Shown: positions 45,336 to 56,600, counted from the stretch's first letter. The stretch is 64,000 nucleotides of DNA from Butyricimonas synergistica DSM 23225 (GCF_000379665.1 NZ_KB903359.1:659475-723474), one strand, 5' to 3'. The notes: generated by a model from the sequence alone, not told the origin. A program made the numbers and translations.

Positions 45336-48300
45336 ATGAAATTAGATAAATTTATAAAACGCCCCGTACTCTCCACGGTTATATCCATCATTATCGTGAT
45401 CTTGGGTATTCTGGGGCTAGTATCTATCCCCGTAACCCAATACCCGGATATTGCACCACCCACGGTACGCGTGAGTACAACTTACACGGGAGCCAACGCC
45501 CAAACCGTGCTGAATAGCGTGATCGCCCCGCTGGAAGAACAAATCAACGGTGTGGAGAACATGATGTACATGACTTCCACCGCGACAAACACGGGGGAAG
45601 CCACGATTGAAGTATATTTCAAACAAGGCACAGACCCCGACATGGCAGCCGTGAACGTGCAAAACCGCGTTGCCAAAGCCCAGGGATTTCTGCCCGCCGA
45701 AGTCACACAAGTCGGTGTGATCACCAGTAAACGGCAAACCAGTATGTTGCTTGGTTTCACTGTTTTCAGTGCTGACGATAAATTCGACGAAACTTTCATA
45801 CAAAACTACGTGAAGATTAATCTTATTCCCCAAATCCAACGTGTCCCCGGCGTGGGCGACGCGATGGTGTTGGGTGCGGATTATTCCATGCGTATCTGGT
45901 TGAAACCGGATGTTATGGCTCAATACCAGTTGATGCCTTCGGACGTGACGGCAGCCCTGGCGGAACAGAATATCGAAGCCGCCCCGGGACAGTTCGGGGA
46001 AAGCGGTGACCAGTCTTTCCAGTATATCATGAAATACAAGGGGCGTTTGCAGACCACGGAGGAATTTGAAGATATCGTGATCCGTGCCACCTCTGACGGC
46101 GAAATCCTTCGCCTGAAAGACATTGCCCGCATTGAACTGGGCGGTTTGAGCTACGGTTATGCCACTCGTTCTAACGGACACCCGGGTGTCACGGGTATGA
46201 TCTTCCAGACAGCCGGTTCTAACGCGACACAGATTATTAAAGATATCGAAGTCCTGTTAAAGGAGGCTTCCAAGGACTTTCCCCCGGGCGTAGAATACAG
46301 TATCCTTTTGAACGCGAACGACTTCTTGTACGCCTCTATCCATGAAGTATTGAAGACCTTGATTGAAGCATTCATTCTGGTATTCCTCGTTGTATTTATT
46401 TTCTTGCAGGACTTCCGTTCCACGTTGATTCCCGCTATCGCGATTCCCGTGGCATTGGTCGGTACATTCTTCGTGCTGAACCTGATTGGATTCAGTATGA
46501 ACTTGCTGACCCTTTGCGCGCTTGTTCTGGCTATCGCCATCGTCGTCGACGATGCCATTATTGTTGTCGAAGCCGTGCACGCAAAACTCGACCAAGGTTA
46601 CAAATCGCCACTGAAGGCTTCTATCGACGCCATGAATGAAATCTCGGGAGCCATCGTGTCCATTACCCTAGTCATGATGTCCGTGTTTATTCCCGTGAGT
46701 TTTATGGAAGGAACTTCGGGTACTTTCTACCGCCAGTTCGGCCTGACCATGGCTATCGCCATCGGGTTATCGGCGATCAACGCGTTGACCTTGAGCCCGG
46801 CTCTATGCGCGATGTTCCTGAAACCTCATGATAAAGAACAAAAGAAAAAAGGATTCATCAACCGATTCCATGCGGCTTTCAATGCAGCCTATGATGTCAC
46901 CCTGGAAAAATACAAGAAAGGCGTGAATTTCTTCGTTAAACACAAAATCATAAGTTTTGCCTGCGTTGCAGCCAGTATCGTCGTATTGGTCGGCTTGATG
47001 AGAATTACCCCGTCGGGACTCGTTCCAAACGAGGATACCGGGACATTCTTCGCGATCGTTGACCTCCCTCCTGCCACTTCGTTGGAGAGAACACGGGCAG
47101 CATTGGCACAGGTGGATAGCCTGATCGCCAGTAATCCTGCCGTTGACGGACGTACCGAAGTTGCCGGATATAGTTTTATCGCCGGGCAAGGTAGTTCATA
47201 CGGAACATTCATATGCCGCCTGAAACCTTGGGATGAACGGGGCAAGGGTCAAGACATTAATAGTGTCATCGGGCAATTGTATATGCAGACACAGGGTTTG
47301 ATCAAAGACGCCCGCGTGCTCTTGTTCGCCCCCCCGATGATTCCCGGTTACAGTATCACCAACGGTTTCGAGTTTAACTTGCAAGATAAGACCGGAGGCA
47401 GCCTGGACGACTTTTACAGCGTGGCACAAAACTTCCTGGAGAAGTTGAACGCCCGCCCGGAAATCGCTGCCGCCCGTACTTCTTTCAATCCCAATTACCC
47501 GCAATATATGGTGGATATCGACGTAGCCAAGTGTAAAGAAGCCGGGCTTACCCCCAACCTCCTATTAACTACTTTACAAGGATACTACGGCGGATTGTAC
47601 GCGTCAAACTTCAACCGGTTCGGTAAATTATACCGTGTCATGATTCAGGCGGATGCCAATTTCAGGGTAAACCCGGAAACGCTCAACCAGATCATGGTAA
47701 GAAACGGAAATGAAATGGCTCCGATCACTCAATTTATCACCCTTCGGAAAATATACGGACCGGATAATATCAAACGGTTCAACATGTTTACCGCCATGAG
47801 TGTCAACGGTTCGCCTGCCGACGGGTATAGTTCCGGGCAAGCCATCCAAGCCATCGAGGAAGTTGCCGCGGAAACCCTGCCCACGGGATACAGTTATGAA
47901 TATTCCGGTATGACCCGCGAGGAACAAAGTACCGGCGGAAGCACCACTGCCATGATCTTCCTGTTGTGTCTGGTATTCGTGTACTTGTTGTTGAGTGCCC
48001 AGTACGAGAGTTATATATTGCCCTTGGGAGTTATCCTTTCCGTTCCTTTCGGGTTAATGGGTAGCTTTATTTTCGCCACCTTCATGGGCATTGAAAATAA
48101 CATCTATATGCAGATCGCGTTAATCATGTTGATCGGATTGTTGGCAAAGAACGCCATCTTGATTACCGAATTCGCGCTTGAACGGCGTCTTTCCGGTATG
48201 AGTATCGTTTCCGCTGCCGTGCTTGGAGCCTCTGCCCGTCTTCGCCCGATCTTGATGACCTCTTTGGCAATGGTAATCGGATTGTTGCCGTTGATGTTCG

Positions 48301-48503
48301 CCAGCGGCGTCGGTGCTAACGGAAACAGTTCTTTGGGAACCGGTGCCATCGGAGGTATGTTAATCGGTATGATCTGCCAGATCTTCACGGTTCCGGCACT
48401 ATTCGTGGCGTTCCAATACTTACAGGAAAAGATCAAACCGATCGAATGGCATGACACGGATAACACCGAACTCGAATCTGATATTGAACAATACACAAAA
48501 TAG
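45336..48503 (+). CDS. RND multidrug efflux pump, HAE1/AcrB family
   Basis: 1055 residues, twelve membrane spans and two large periplasmic loops. N-terminus FIKRPVLSTVISIIIVILG then VTQYPDIAPPTVRVSTTYTG. TM4 has the proton-relay Asp pair in LAIAIVVDDAIIVVEAV. Other typical parts: FMEGTSGTFYRQFGLTMAIA and the C-terminal GLLAKNAILITEFALERR. Proton-driven export of amphiphilic drugs, bile acids or detergents; actual substrate not predictable from sequence. Confidence 0.95.
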   Translation: MKLDKFIKRPVLSTVISIIIVILGILGLVSIPVTQYPDIAPPTVRVSTTYTGANAQTVLNSVIAPLEEQINGVENMMYMTSTATNTGEATIEVYFKQGTDPDMAAVNVQNRVAKAQGFLPAEVTQVGVITSKRQTSMLLGFTVFSADDKFDETFIQNYVKINLIPQIQRVPGVGDAMVLGADYSMRIWLKPDVMAQYQLMPSDVTAALAEQNIEAAPGQFGESGDQSFQYIMKYKGRLQTTEEFEDIVIRATSDGEILRLKDIARIELGGLSYGYATRSNGHPGVTGMIFQTAGSNATQIIKDIEVLLKEASKDFPPGVEYSILLNANDFLYASIHEVLKTLIEAFILVFLVVFIFLQDFRSTLIPAIAIPVALVGTFFVLNLIGFSMNLLTLCALVLAIAIVVDDAIIVVEAVHAKLDQGYKSPLKASIDAMNEISGAIVSITLVMMSVFIPVSFMEGTSGTFYRQFGLTMAIAIGLSAINALTLSPALCAMFLKPHDKEQKKKGFINRFHAAFNAAYDVTLEKYKKGVNFFVKHKIISFACVAASIVVLVGLMRITPSGLVPNEDTGTFFAIVDLPPATSLERTRAALAQVDSLIASNPAVDGRTEVAGYSFIAGQGSSYGTFICRLKPWDERGKGQDINSVIGQLYMQTQGLIKDARVLLFAPPMIPGYSITNGFEFNLQDKTGGSLDDFYSVAQNFLEKLNARPEIAAARTSFNPNYPQYMVDIDVAKCKEAGLTPNLLLTTLQGYYGGLYASNFNRFGKLYRVMIQADANFRVNPETLNQIMVRNGNEMAPITQFITLRKIYGPDNIKRFNMFTAMSVNGSPADGYSSGQAIQAIEEVAAETLPTGYSYEYSGMTREEQSTGGSTTAMIFLLCLVFVYLLLSAQYESYILPLGVILSVPFGLMGSFIFATFMGIENNIYMQIALIMLIGLLAKNAILITEFALERRLSGMSIVSAAVLGASARLRPILMTSLAMVIGLLPLMFASGVGANGNSSLGTGAIGGMLIGMICQIFTVPALFVAFQYLQEKIKPIEWHDTDNTELESDIEQYTK

Positions 48504-48510
48504 AGTAAAA

Positions 48511-49893
48511 ATGAAAAGAATAACCATATATACCCTCTGCCTGGGAGCCGTACTTAGCAGTTGCAACGTTTATAAACGTTATAACCGCCCGGAAGTAGAC
48601 ACCCAAGGATTGTATCGCGACCCTGTTTCCATGACGGATACGCTGGCTTCCGACACGACAAACATGGGGAATTTACCGTGGGAAAAGGTATTCACCGACC
48701 CGCAATTGCAACAACTTATCCGGTTAGGGCTGGAACGCAACAGCGACCTCCAAACCGCCATACTGAAAGTAAAAGAGGCTGAAGCCGGCTTGATGTCTTC
48801 ACGCTTGGCCTATTTGCCTTCCCTGGGATTATCTCCCCAGGGAACGGTGAGCAGTTTCGACAAGAGCAAAGCCTCGCAGACTTACAGCCTGCCCGTCGTG
48901 TCCAGTTGGGAAATAGACTTATTCGGGAGATTGCTTAACGCCAAACGGGGAGCCAAAGCCACCCTGTTACAAAGCGAAGCGTACAAACAAGCCGTACAGA
49001 CACAAGTGATCTCTGCCATAGCCAATGCTTATTACACTTTGCTGATGCTGGACAAACAACTGGCTATCACGGAAGAAACTTCATTACTCTGGCAAAAGAC
49101 CGTGGAAACCATGAAAGCCATGAAAGAAGCCGGAATGGTGAACGAAGCTGCTATCGCCCAAAGTGAAGCAAACAGTTACATGATAGCCGCTTCCATCCCC
49201 GATCTAAAGAAAAGTATCCGGGAAACAGAAAATTCCTTATCCTTGTTACTTAAACAGGCACCCCAAAGAATCGAACGGAGTAAACTGGAAAACCAAGACC
49301 TCCCGACTTTATTGAACGCGGGAATCCCCGTGCAATTATTATCGAATCGTCCGGACGTGAAAGCCGCGGAAATGGCTCTCGCCTCCACGTTCTACAACAC
49401 GAACCAAGCACGCTCGTCTTTCTACCCGCAACTGTCGATCAACGGTACTTTAGGTTGGACAAACAATTCCGGATTGGGCATTGTCAATCCCGGCAAGATG
49501 ATCGCATCTGCCGTGGGCGCCCTCACGCAACCGATCTTTAACAAAGGTGCCCTTACGGCACGGTTAAGAATCGCCAAAGCACAACAGGAAGAAGCCTTGA
49601 TCAATTTCGAGCAGAGCCTGTTGAACGCGGGAAGCGAGGTCAGCAACGCCTTGACCCAATACCAAACGGCACAGGATAAAATCATCCAACGGGAGAAACA
49701 AATACTTTCTTTGGAAAAATCCGTGGATTACACGCGAGAATTACTAACCTTAGGAACGTCCACCTATCTGGAAGTACTTACGGCTCAACAATCCCTGCTA
49801 AGCGCACAGCTATCGGGTATTTCCGATGAATTTCAAAGAATGCAGGCAGTCGTGAACTTGTACCACGCTTTGGGTGGCGGACGAACAGAATAA
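48511..49893 (+). CDS. RND outer-membrane channel (NodT/OprM-like lipoprotein)
   Basis: 460 residues from ATG 48511, 7 nt after the pump stop; the frame upstream overlaps the pump and lacks a signal sequence. Signal MKRITIYTLCLGAVLSSC with the acylated Cys. Two OEP repeats with long helices: PWEKVFTDPQLQQLIRLGLE, then VSSWEIDLFGRLLNAKRGAK, and in the second half NRPDVKAAEMALASTFYNTN. Forms the trimeric TolC-like tunnel of this pump. Confidence 0.93.
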   Translation: MKRITIYTLCLGAVLSSCNVYKRYNRPEVDTQGLYRDPVSMTDTLASDTTNMGNLPWEKVFTDPQLQQLIRLGLERNSDLQTAILKVKEAEAGLMSSRLAYLPSLGLSPQGTVSSFDKSKASQTYSLPVVSSWEIDLFGRLLNAKRGAKATLLQSEAYKQAVQTQVISAIANAYYTLLMLDKQLAITEETSLLWQKTVETMKAMKEAGMVNEAAIAQSEANSYMIAASIPDLKKSIRETENSLSLLLKQAPQRIERSKLENQDLPTLLNAGIPVQLLSNRPDVKAAEMALASTFYNTNQARSSFYPQLSINGTLGWTNNSGLGIVNPGKMIASAVGALTQPIFNKGALTARLRIAKAQQEEALINFEQSLLNAGSEVSNALTQYQTAQDKIIQREKQILSLEKSVDYTRELLTLGTSTYLEVLTAQQSLLSAQLSGISDEFQRMQAVVNLYHALGGGRTE

Positions 49894-49911
49894 ACTTTAA
49901 AACATACAAAT

Positions 49912-50691
49912 ATGATTAGTCCATTAGCTTATGTCGATCCCAACGCGAAAATAGGAAAGAACGTTACCATTCATCCTTTCGCCTACATTGACAACAATGT
50001 AGAGATTGGTGACAATTGCACGATCATGCCCTATGCCAGCGTGTTAAGCGGTACCCGCATGGGTACGAACAACACCATCTATCAAGGCGCCATCATTGGT
50101 GCCACCCCCCAGGACTTCAAGTTCAAGGGAGATGATACCATTCTGAAAATCGGCAACAACAACACGATCCGCGAGAAAGTGATCATCAACCGGGGTACGA
50201 ACACTACAGACTGTACCATCGTGGGGGACGGAAACTTTTTGCTGGAAAGCGTGCACCTGGCACACGACACTCACCTCGGCAATTGCTGCGTGTTGGGAAA
50301 TGCCGCCAAAACTGCCGGCAATTGCATTGTCGAGGACAATGTTATCCTGGGAAGCGGGGTAATCGTGAAACACGGTTGCCGTATCGGGACTTGGGCTTTT
50401 GTCAAGGACGGCTGCCGGGCAAATAAAGACGTTCCTCCTTACATCGTGGCGGCTCATAACCCGATCAGCTATTACGGGATAAACGCCACGGTCTTGAGAA
50501 AGGAAGACGCTTTGACGGAAACCGTCATAGACGACATTGCCAAAGCGTATCGGCAAGTGTACCAATGCGGAAGTAGTCTGGAAAGCGCATTGCTCCGGAT
50601 CAAGGAAACCATATCCGTGGGTACCGAAATAAAGACTATTATTGATTTTCTGGAAAGTTCCACTAAAGGAGTAATCGGGGTTACCATGTAA
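49912..50691 (+). CDS. lpxA: Acyl-ACP--UDP-N-acetylglucosamine O-acyltransferase
   Basis: 259 residues: beta-helix of hexapeptide repeats (about 1-185) and a helical C-terminal cap. SPLAYVDPNAKIGKNVTIHP at the start; the catalytic His lies in ESVHLAHDTHLGNCC; HNPISYYGINATVLRK and the helical tail match LpxA rather than LpxD. First step of lipid A synthesis. It sits alone after the RND operon (18-bp gap), not in the usual lpxD-lpxC/fabZ-lpxA cluster, so a second LpxA copy elsewhere is possible. Confidence 0.88.
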   Translation: MISPLAYVDPNAKIGKNVTIHPFAYIDNNVEIGDNCTIMPYASVLSGTRMGTNNTIYQGAIIGATPQDFKFKGDDTILKIGNNNTIREKVIINRGTNTTDCTIVGDGNFLLESVHLAHDTHLGNCCVLGNAAKTAGNCIVEDNVILGSGVIVKHGCRIGTWAFVKDGCRANKDVPPYIVAAHNPISYYGINATVLRKEDALTETVIDDIAKAYRQVYQCGSSLESALLRIKETISVGTEIKTIIDFLESSTKGVIGVTM

Positions 50692-50716
50692 TCCCCTACT
50701 CTTCTTGTTTTAGAAT

Positions 50717-50751
50717 AAAAAAAGAGATTGAAAATTCAATCTCTTTTTTTT
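50717..50751. terminator. Bidirectional terminator after lpxA and the second initiator tRNA
   Basis: Stem aaagagattgaa / ttcaatctcttt with A and T tracts on both sides. It lies between lpxA (rightward) and tRNA-fMet (leftward). Confidence 0.88.
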
Positions 50752-50752
50752 G

Positions 50753-50825
<73 letters not shown>

Positions 50826-50858
50826 ATACAATCAAAACAATTTCCTGTTTTGCGAGTG

Positions 50859-50890
50859 CAAAGATAGGCTTTATTATTTTTACTTCCAAA
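50859..50890 (-). promoter_or_regulatory. Promoter of the second initiator tRNA
   Basis: Minus strand TTTG 50890-50887, 20-bp spacer, TATCTTTG 50866-50859, followed by gcactcgcaaaacag as at the first initiator tRNA. Confidence 0.75.
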
Positions 50891-51026
50891 TAATGAAACA
50901 ACAAATACGCCCCATTTCCTCTAAAACGTCACAAAAAAACAATAAAAATCCTTGGCTATCCTAAAATAAAACCTCAATTTTGTACCAAGAAATATCAAAA
51001 TTGTATATTTAAAAGGACACTGATTT

Positions 51027-52415
51027 ATGAAAAAAAGTATCAACTTACTGAAAGCAGCCTGTGTGGTTGGCTTGCTGACAGTTTTAGGGATGACGAATGG
51101 GTATGCCCAAGGACTCCGTACCTCTTACTTTATGGACAACGTTCCGGCAAGGCTTAAAATGAATCCGGCTTTACAACCGGCAAGAGGCTATTTTAATATC
51201 CCGGCAATTGGAGCATTGGGGTTATCCATCTCTTCCAATAAACTAACCATCGACGATTTCGTCGACATCATTGAAAACAAAAATGGTTTCCTGGAAAGCG
51301 ACAAATTCATGAACCGCTTGGATAACAAGAACACCATGAATATCGACTTCACGACCGACATTCTCTCTTTCGGTTTTTACAGCGGCAAAGGGTTCTGGAC
51401 GGTTAACCTGGGGGCAAGAGCAATTATTAGTGCTTCCATCCCAAAAACGATGTTTGAATTTGCCCGTTATGCCGACAAATTTCAGGTCGGGGACAAATAT
51501 GACATCAAGAACATGGAGCTTCATGCCGATATCTTTTCTGAAATCGGCTTGGGATATTCCCGTCCGGTAACAGACAAGCTGAATATCGGTGGACGTTTCA
51601 AAGTATTAGTCGGTATAGGTAACCTCGATGCAAAAATTGACAAAATCTACGTGAATGCAGGCGAAGATATGGAAAAATGGGAAGTCACCACGAAAGGAAA
51701 ACTGGAAGCATCCATGAAAGGTTTGGAACTCGAATACGATTCGGAACATAATTATATCAACGATATCGATATCGACACTCCGGGTATTTCCGGATTCGGT
51801 TTTGGTGTTGATTTAGGGGCAAGTTACAAGATATTAAACAACCTGACTGTTTCGGCAGCTATCATCGATTTAGGTTTCATCAACTGGTCGAAATCACATA
51901 CCACGATAGCTACAACCGAAGGCTCCCATACCTATGGTGAAATCTTGGGCTCCATTGATCCGGATGATTACGAGAACATCAATCCCGATGATTACGAAAA
52001 CTATGTTAGTAATACTGACATCTTCGATCTCGATTTGATTCAATTTACACAGGAAGACGCCAAAAGCCGTAAAACGACCCTTCGTTCTACTTTGAACTTG
52101 GGAGCAGAGATCACCTTGTTGAACAACAAACTCGGTTTCGGTGTACTATCTTCAACTCAATTCACGCTACCGAAATCATATTCGGAATTAACGGTTTCTG
52201 CGAACTACCGCCCGAGAAACTGGTTCGGTGCCACGTTGAGTTATTCATTCCTTCACAGTGAATTCAAAACCGTGGGTATCGGTCTGAAATTAGGTCCTAT
52301 ATTCATCGGTTCCGACTACTTGATGACGAAAGCCCCGGGCGATGCCAACCGTGCTAACGCCTATATCGGATGCAGCATCCCTCTCGGTAAAAAACGAATG
52401 GATTACCGCAGATAA
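51027..52415 (+). CDS. DUF5723-family outer-membrane protein
   Basis: 462 residues. Signal peptide about 1-28 (NLLKAACVVGLLTVLG then NGYAQ). The mature start GLRTSYFMDNVPARLKMNPA is characteristic of DUF5723, which belongs to the PorV/FadL-like beta-barrels of Bacteroidota. Many amphipathic strands and a terminal barrel strand (AYIGCSIPLGKKRMDYR). A middle acidic repeat (DPDDYENINPDDYENY) is probably a loop. Function unknown. A promoter TTTG-N21-TATATTTA (50979-51011) precedes it; own terminator follows. Confidence 0.8.
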   Translation: MKKSINLLKAACVVGLLTVLGMTNGYAQGLRTSYFMDNVPARLKMNPALQPARGYFNIPAIGALGLSISSNKLTIDDFVDIIENKNGFLESDKFMNRLDNKNTMNIDFTTDILSFGFYSGKGFWTVNLGARAIISASIPKTMFEFARYADKFQVGDKYDIKNMELHADIFSEIGLGYSRPVTDKLNIGGRFKVLVGIGNLDAKIDKIYVNAGEDMEKWEVTTKGKLEASMKGLELEYDSEHNYINDIDIDTPGISGFGFGVDLGASYKILNNLTVSAAIIDLGFINWSKSHTTIATTEGSHTYGEILGSIDPDDYENINPDDYENYVSNTDIFDLDLIQFTQEDAKSRKTTLRSTLNLGAEITLLNNKLGFGVLSSTQFTLPKSYSELTVSANYRPRNWFGATLSYSFLHSEFKTVGIGLKLGPIFIGSDYLMTKAPGDANRANAYIGCSIPLGKKRMDYRR

Positions 52416-52422
52416 AAGCAAT

Positions 52423-52453
52423 AAAAAATGACAACTAAAAGTTGTCATTTTTT
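52423..52453 (+). terminator. Terminator of the DUF5723 gene
   Basis: Stem aaaaatgacaact / agttgtcatttttt with a short loop, 8 bp past the stop; also able to act on the opposing pseudogene. Confidence 0.85.
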
Positions 52454-52454
52454 A

Positions 52455-52762
52455 TTTTAGCGATTTGCGTAATAAATGGATTCGTTTTAGTATATGTCTA
52501 ATACAAGTAAGAATACATCCAAAGCTCAGTGTGCATTTATATAGGCTATCAAATGAAGCGACAAAATTCCCCTCAAAAAAGAATTGAAAAGTAATGTCTT
52601 TCCCTCCATTATATAAAGACTGCCACAGACAACCTTACGGATCAGATAGAGTTTTTCTGCAACTTTTCCTTCCTTCAAAAGAATTGTTTTGGAAGGAACG
52701 GACAAATATTCAGATTTTATCTGTGATTCAATAAAATGATTTAAATGGCTGTTTTCTATCAT
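52455..52762 (-). pseudogene. Crp/Fnr-family regulator, frameshifted and truncated
   Basis: From ATG 52762 the frame encodes the start of a cyclic-nucleotide-binding domain (NHFIESQIKSEYLSVPSKTI then LLKEGKVAEKLYLIRK). Around 52632-52640 a single lost base shifts the frame: reading on in the next frame restores KGC, then GGKDITFQFFFEGNFVASFD, the conserved Crp-family continuation. After SLY the similarity ends and the frame stops near 52455, so the rest of the domain and the HTH are gone. Confidence 0.75.
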
Positions 52763-52868
52763 AATGCGATGTTGTTAGGGAACCCTTTCAAAAACGACGA
52801 CAATGTTATATTGCTTCAAAGAACAATGGATTGATATAAAAACTATCGCAGAGATGAAAAAATGGAGT

Positions 52869-53402
52869 TTATCTGCGCTTGTAAACAACCTCAATCACTC
52901 CATTATAATTCAATGTATTAACCAAGCTCAAATTTATCATATCATCTGTTTCTTCAAATAACTTTATACCTCCGCCAAGAATGGTAGGTATTATTGAGAT
53001 ATGGAATATGTCTATTAAATCTTCTTTCATCAAATGATTTATAACATCAGCTCCTCCGCAAATCCAAATATTCTTTCCCGTTTCTTCCTTAAGAATATTT
53101 ACAAGTCGGCATGGATTAGTATTTGTGAATTTTATATCCTTCGTGTCAGTCATCGATGCATCATGAGTAAAAACATAGGTTATAGCTCCGGAATATGGCC
53201 ATCTATCGGGTGATAACTCCGTTGTTATTTGTTCATAGGTTCTTTTCCCCATGATAACAGTATCTACATTGTTAAAAAAATCCGAATATGTATCCAGCAT
53301 TTCCACGGAATCATCTTGTCCTTTTATCCAACTCACAGATTTTTTGCAATCTGCGATATATCCATCAAGGCTCATTGCAATATATAATACAACCTTTTTC
53401 AT
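52869..53402 (-). CDS. RibD C-terminal/dihydrofolate reductase-like protein
   Basis: 177 residues of the RibD_C (YyaP/YwjB-like) group of the DHFR superfamily. LYIAMSLDGYIADCKKSVSW at the start, TVIMGKRTYEQI in the middle, and IWICGGADVINHLMKEDLID then SIIPTILGGGIKLFE at the end match. NAD(P)H-dependent reductase of unknown substrate, not a classical drug-target DHFR. Base composition is AT-rich compared with the neighbours, and it lies among gene fragments. Confidence 0.88.
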   Translation of the reverse strand: MKKVVLYIAMSLDGYIADCKKSVSWIKGQDDSVEMLDTYSDFFNNVDTVIMGKRTYEQITTELSPDRWPYSGAITYVFTHDASMTDTKDIKFTNTNPCRLVNILKEETGKNIWICGGADVINHLMKEDLIDIFHISIIPTILGGGIKLFEETDDMINLSLVNTLNYNGVIEVVYKRR

Positions 53403-53424
53403 ACTATCCCAAATGAATGTTTAC

Positions 53425-53625
53425 TTATATTCTTTTATACTTTTTTTGAACTACCGCAAAAATAAAAAAAAAATGATAACCCCAGAACAAGAAAAGCGCC
53501 GAACCGCAATACATCATCCCCAGCGCGACAAGCGTAAGTAATTCTTTCTTTGTCACGCTAAAATTCTCCCCTTTCAATTTCATTAACACCGCGATAAAAA
53601 GTTCACAACCTGATTTATTAATCAA
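53425..53625 (-). pseudogene. EamA transporter fragment (N-terminal half)
   Basis: Open frame directly after the AddA-like gene, opening only with TTG. The peptide MKLKGENFSVTKKELLTLVA then LGMMYCGSALFLFWGY is typical of the loop and spans 2-3 of an EamA/DMT permease. Span 1 and everything after this point are missing; the end (FFFIFAVVQKKYKRI) is foreign. The missing C-terminal half of an EamA protein exists on the same strand at 43481-43891. Confidence 0.6.
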
Positions 53626-56600
53626 TTAAAAAGCTGCAACTGGATAGGTACTTGATCAGCATTTACGGGAACGATTTTATTCAACGTGACATACCAAATA
53701 TAACCCGATACGTCGGTATATCCCATTTGCTTCAAGGTTTTGCAATAAAAGCTAACTTGGCGGAGATATGATTTCTCCTCTTTTCGTCCGAACTTGTAGT
53801 CCACGATAATCGCTTTTTCCCCGTCCGTCATTACCCGGTCGGGACGAGCCTTGCCACTTCCCCGGAAAAGGATGTCCCGTTCATTGATAATCTTGTATTT
53901 ACCATCGAACCATTCCGAAGGGATATTGTTTTTTAAATATCCTAGTACCTGCTCCCGGTACGATTCCCGTTCCGTGCCGTTTATCAGTCCGGATCGATAC
54001 ATATCGCCAACAGCCCGGTCGATATCCTCCACCGTTTCGATACGCCGGAAAATCTCGTGCAACATCTTTCCCTCGTCCACGGCGGTAGTTTCCATGCTCT
54101 CCGGATCAGTATAGTCTTCATATTTATAACGCACGCTTACCCGGTCGTTCAGATTGTAGATCGGGTATTCCGACAAATTCAACGTGTTATTGCCACTAGT
54201 GGTAGCCGCAACGGGTATCGTCTTCTTCTCCCCGATCCGCAGGCATAGATTCTCCCCGTCCCACCCGGGCAGGGCGAGTTGTTCCAGTACCTGATAAAGA
54301 AATGCCCCGATATCCGAAGGTTTGCCTTCTTTCGAGACCTTAGGGGCATAGGGCAACACGTGCAACTCCTTTTCCGCCCGCGTCAAGGCCACGTAAAGCA
54401 AATTCAAGTTATCCACGTAGGCTTTCATGTGTTCCTCCAGGTAATCCTCCCTGAAATGGCTGTCCGCCAGCTTCGGCGAGTAGTTCAACGGGGCGTATTC
54501 CAAATCCCGGAAGCCTTCCTCCCGGTTGTGGCACCATATCCGCCTCCCGTGGCGGGTGTCATCCAGATCCCACGCGCAGAACGGGATAATGACCGATTTA
54601 AATTCCAACCCTTTCGATTTATGTATCGTGAGTATCCGCACGGCATCCGTTTCCTCGGAAGTCGACAACACTTTCTTATCTTTCTCTTTCTCCCACCATT
54701 CAAGAAATACGGGCAGGCTATTCGTGTTGTTCCGCTCGTAGTCGAACAAGATATCCTGGAAAGCAATCAGGTAGGGCAATTCTTCCGCCCGGTTCTTCAA
54801 CCCGAAAGCCTCGATGATTTCCTCCGTGATCTCGAACAAAGACCCGGAAGCCAACCGCTCCGGTTCCCGCAAGAAAGGAATACCCAACGTGTCGAGAAAA
54901 CTCTCCGCTCCTCCCCCTGCCTTGAAAAGCGCATCATCTTCCGCCGTATTTTCCCCTTGCACGAATGTCCGGTAGTTATACAACAACACGGTACGGTTCA
55001 CGGCATCATACGGTTCGACCATATAGCGCAGCACGTTGATAATCAACTCCACGTAAGGGGACGAAGCAACATACAACGAATCGTTCGATATAAAAGTCAC
55101 CGGGAAAGGTATTCCTTCCCGCTTGTTATACTCGATCAGGTAATCGGCAACAAAAGCCCCTTCCCTGCCGCTCCGGACAAGAATGACACAATCTTTCAAG
55201 CGTCCTCCCCGCCTCACGGTATCCAGAATGATGTCCACAACTTCTTCCATGATGTCGGCATCACTTCCTTCCTCCTGTTTCTCCCCCCCGAAACGAATCT
55301 CCACGTACCCGTCACCGGGACGGCTAACCAATTGTTCCGGTCTATTATAAGCCTCAATGATAGAGGAAGAATAAGCATTATCCTCCCCGCACTCGGCATC
55401 ATACAACGCCTTCAATTGTCCCGCTGCCTGAACGAAAAAACGGTTGTTAAACTCCACGATCTCCCGGCTACTCCGCCAGTTATGCTCCAGCACGATATTA
55501 TCCGTACCGAAAGCCGTGAAGTCCCGTTCCACGCCCTCCGCCAGCAATCGCCAGTCACCATTCCGCCACCGGTAAATACTTTGTTTCACGTCGCCCACCA
55601 ACATGGCACGCCCTCCTTCGGCAAGCGTGTTGATAATAAGAGGACGGAAATTCGCCCACTGCATGGTGGATGTATCCTGAAACTCGTCGATCATAACGTG
55701 TTTGTAGAAATTACCCGTTTTCTCGAATAAAAAAGAGGTATCGTTACCGGCAATCAGCGTGTTGAGCAGGCGAGTCGTATCACTCAACAACATAAGCCCT
55801 TTCTCGTCACAATAATCCCGGACTTCCCCGTACAGGTCGTTCAGAATCCCAAGCTGGTAAAGATTACCCGACAACAGACGAGCCGACACGTAATCCCGGT
55901 AATTCTCGTCGTAGAACTCCACGCTCTCCCGCAACCACGTGTTCAAAGTCGTGTAGGCATCCTCCAGTCGGGCACGGGCTGCTGGCTCTGTTTTTTTCGT
56001 TATCCAAACGTCAAGATTGTCAATAGCTTTCCGGGTAGTATCGGTAATACTATCCAGGTTTTTCTCCTTCAATTTATAGAAGTGATTGATTACCCCTCGT
56101 TTGCCATTCTTGAAATCTTCTACCCGCAGCCCCCGCTCTTCCAGGAAACCACACCCTATTCGCCCGTATTCTTCCAGCCGTTTCTCGAATCTCGTGATAA
56201 TACCTTGCAGGAAATGTTTGTACACTTTCAGGAAATCCCGATCGTTGAAACGTTCCTGCACATCCTTATCGAAGAGCATATAACTTTCGCCGAAAAGTTC
56301 TTTCCCCAACTCGGCAATCTTGGCTTTCACGCTCCACGAACGGGCATCTTCCACGCTGTCACTCATCAATTCGGTAATCCACGCTCCAAGTTCCTTATCC
56401 TTGTTCATGCGCTGCATTACCTGATCGACGGCACGTTGCAGCACATAATCGCTATCCAGTTCCACGTTATAGCCGGGAAATATACCAAGTTCCCGGGTAA
56501 AAGCCTTGATTACCCGTTGAAAGAAACGGTCGATCGTAGTCACAGCCAGCCGCCCGTAGTCGTGCAGGATCAGCGTGCGTAACACTTCCGCCCGGGCTTG

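Noticed and set aside
54279-55730. A 483-codon plus-strand frame
   Set aside because: Antisense to the nuclease/helicase core of the AddA-like gene, whose motifs are intact; low-complexity shadow.
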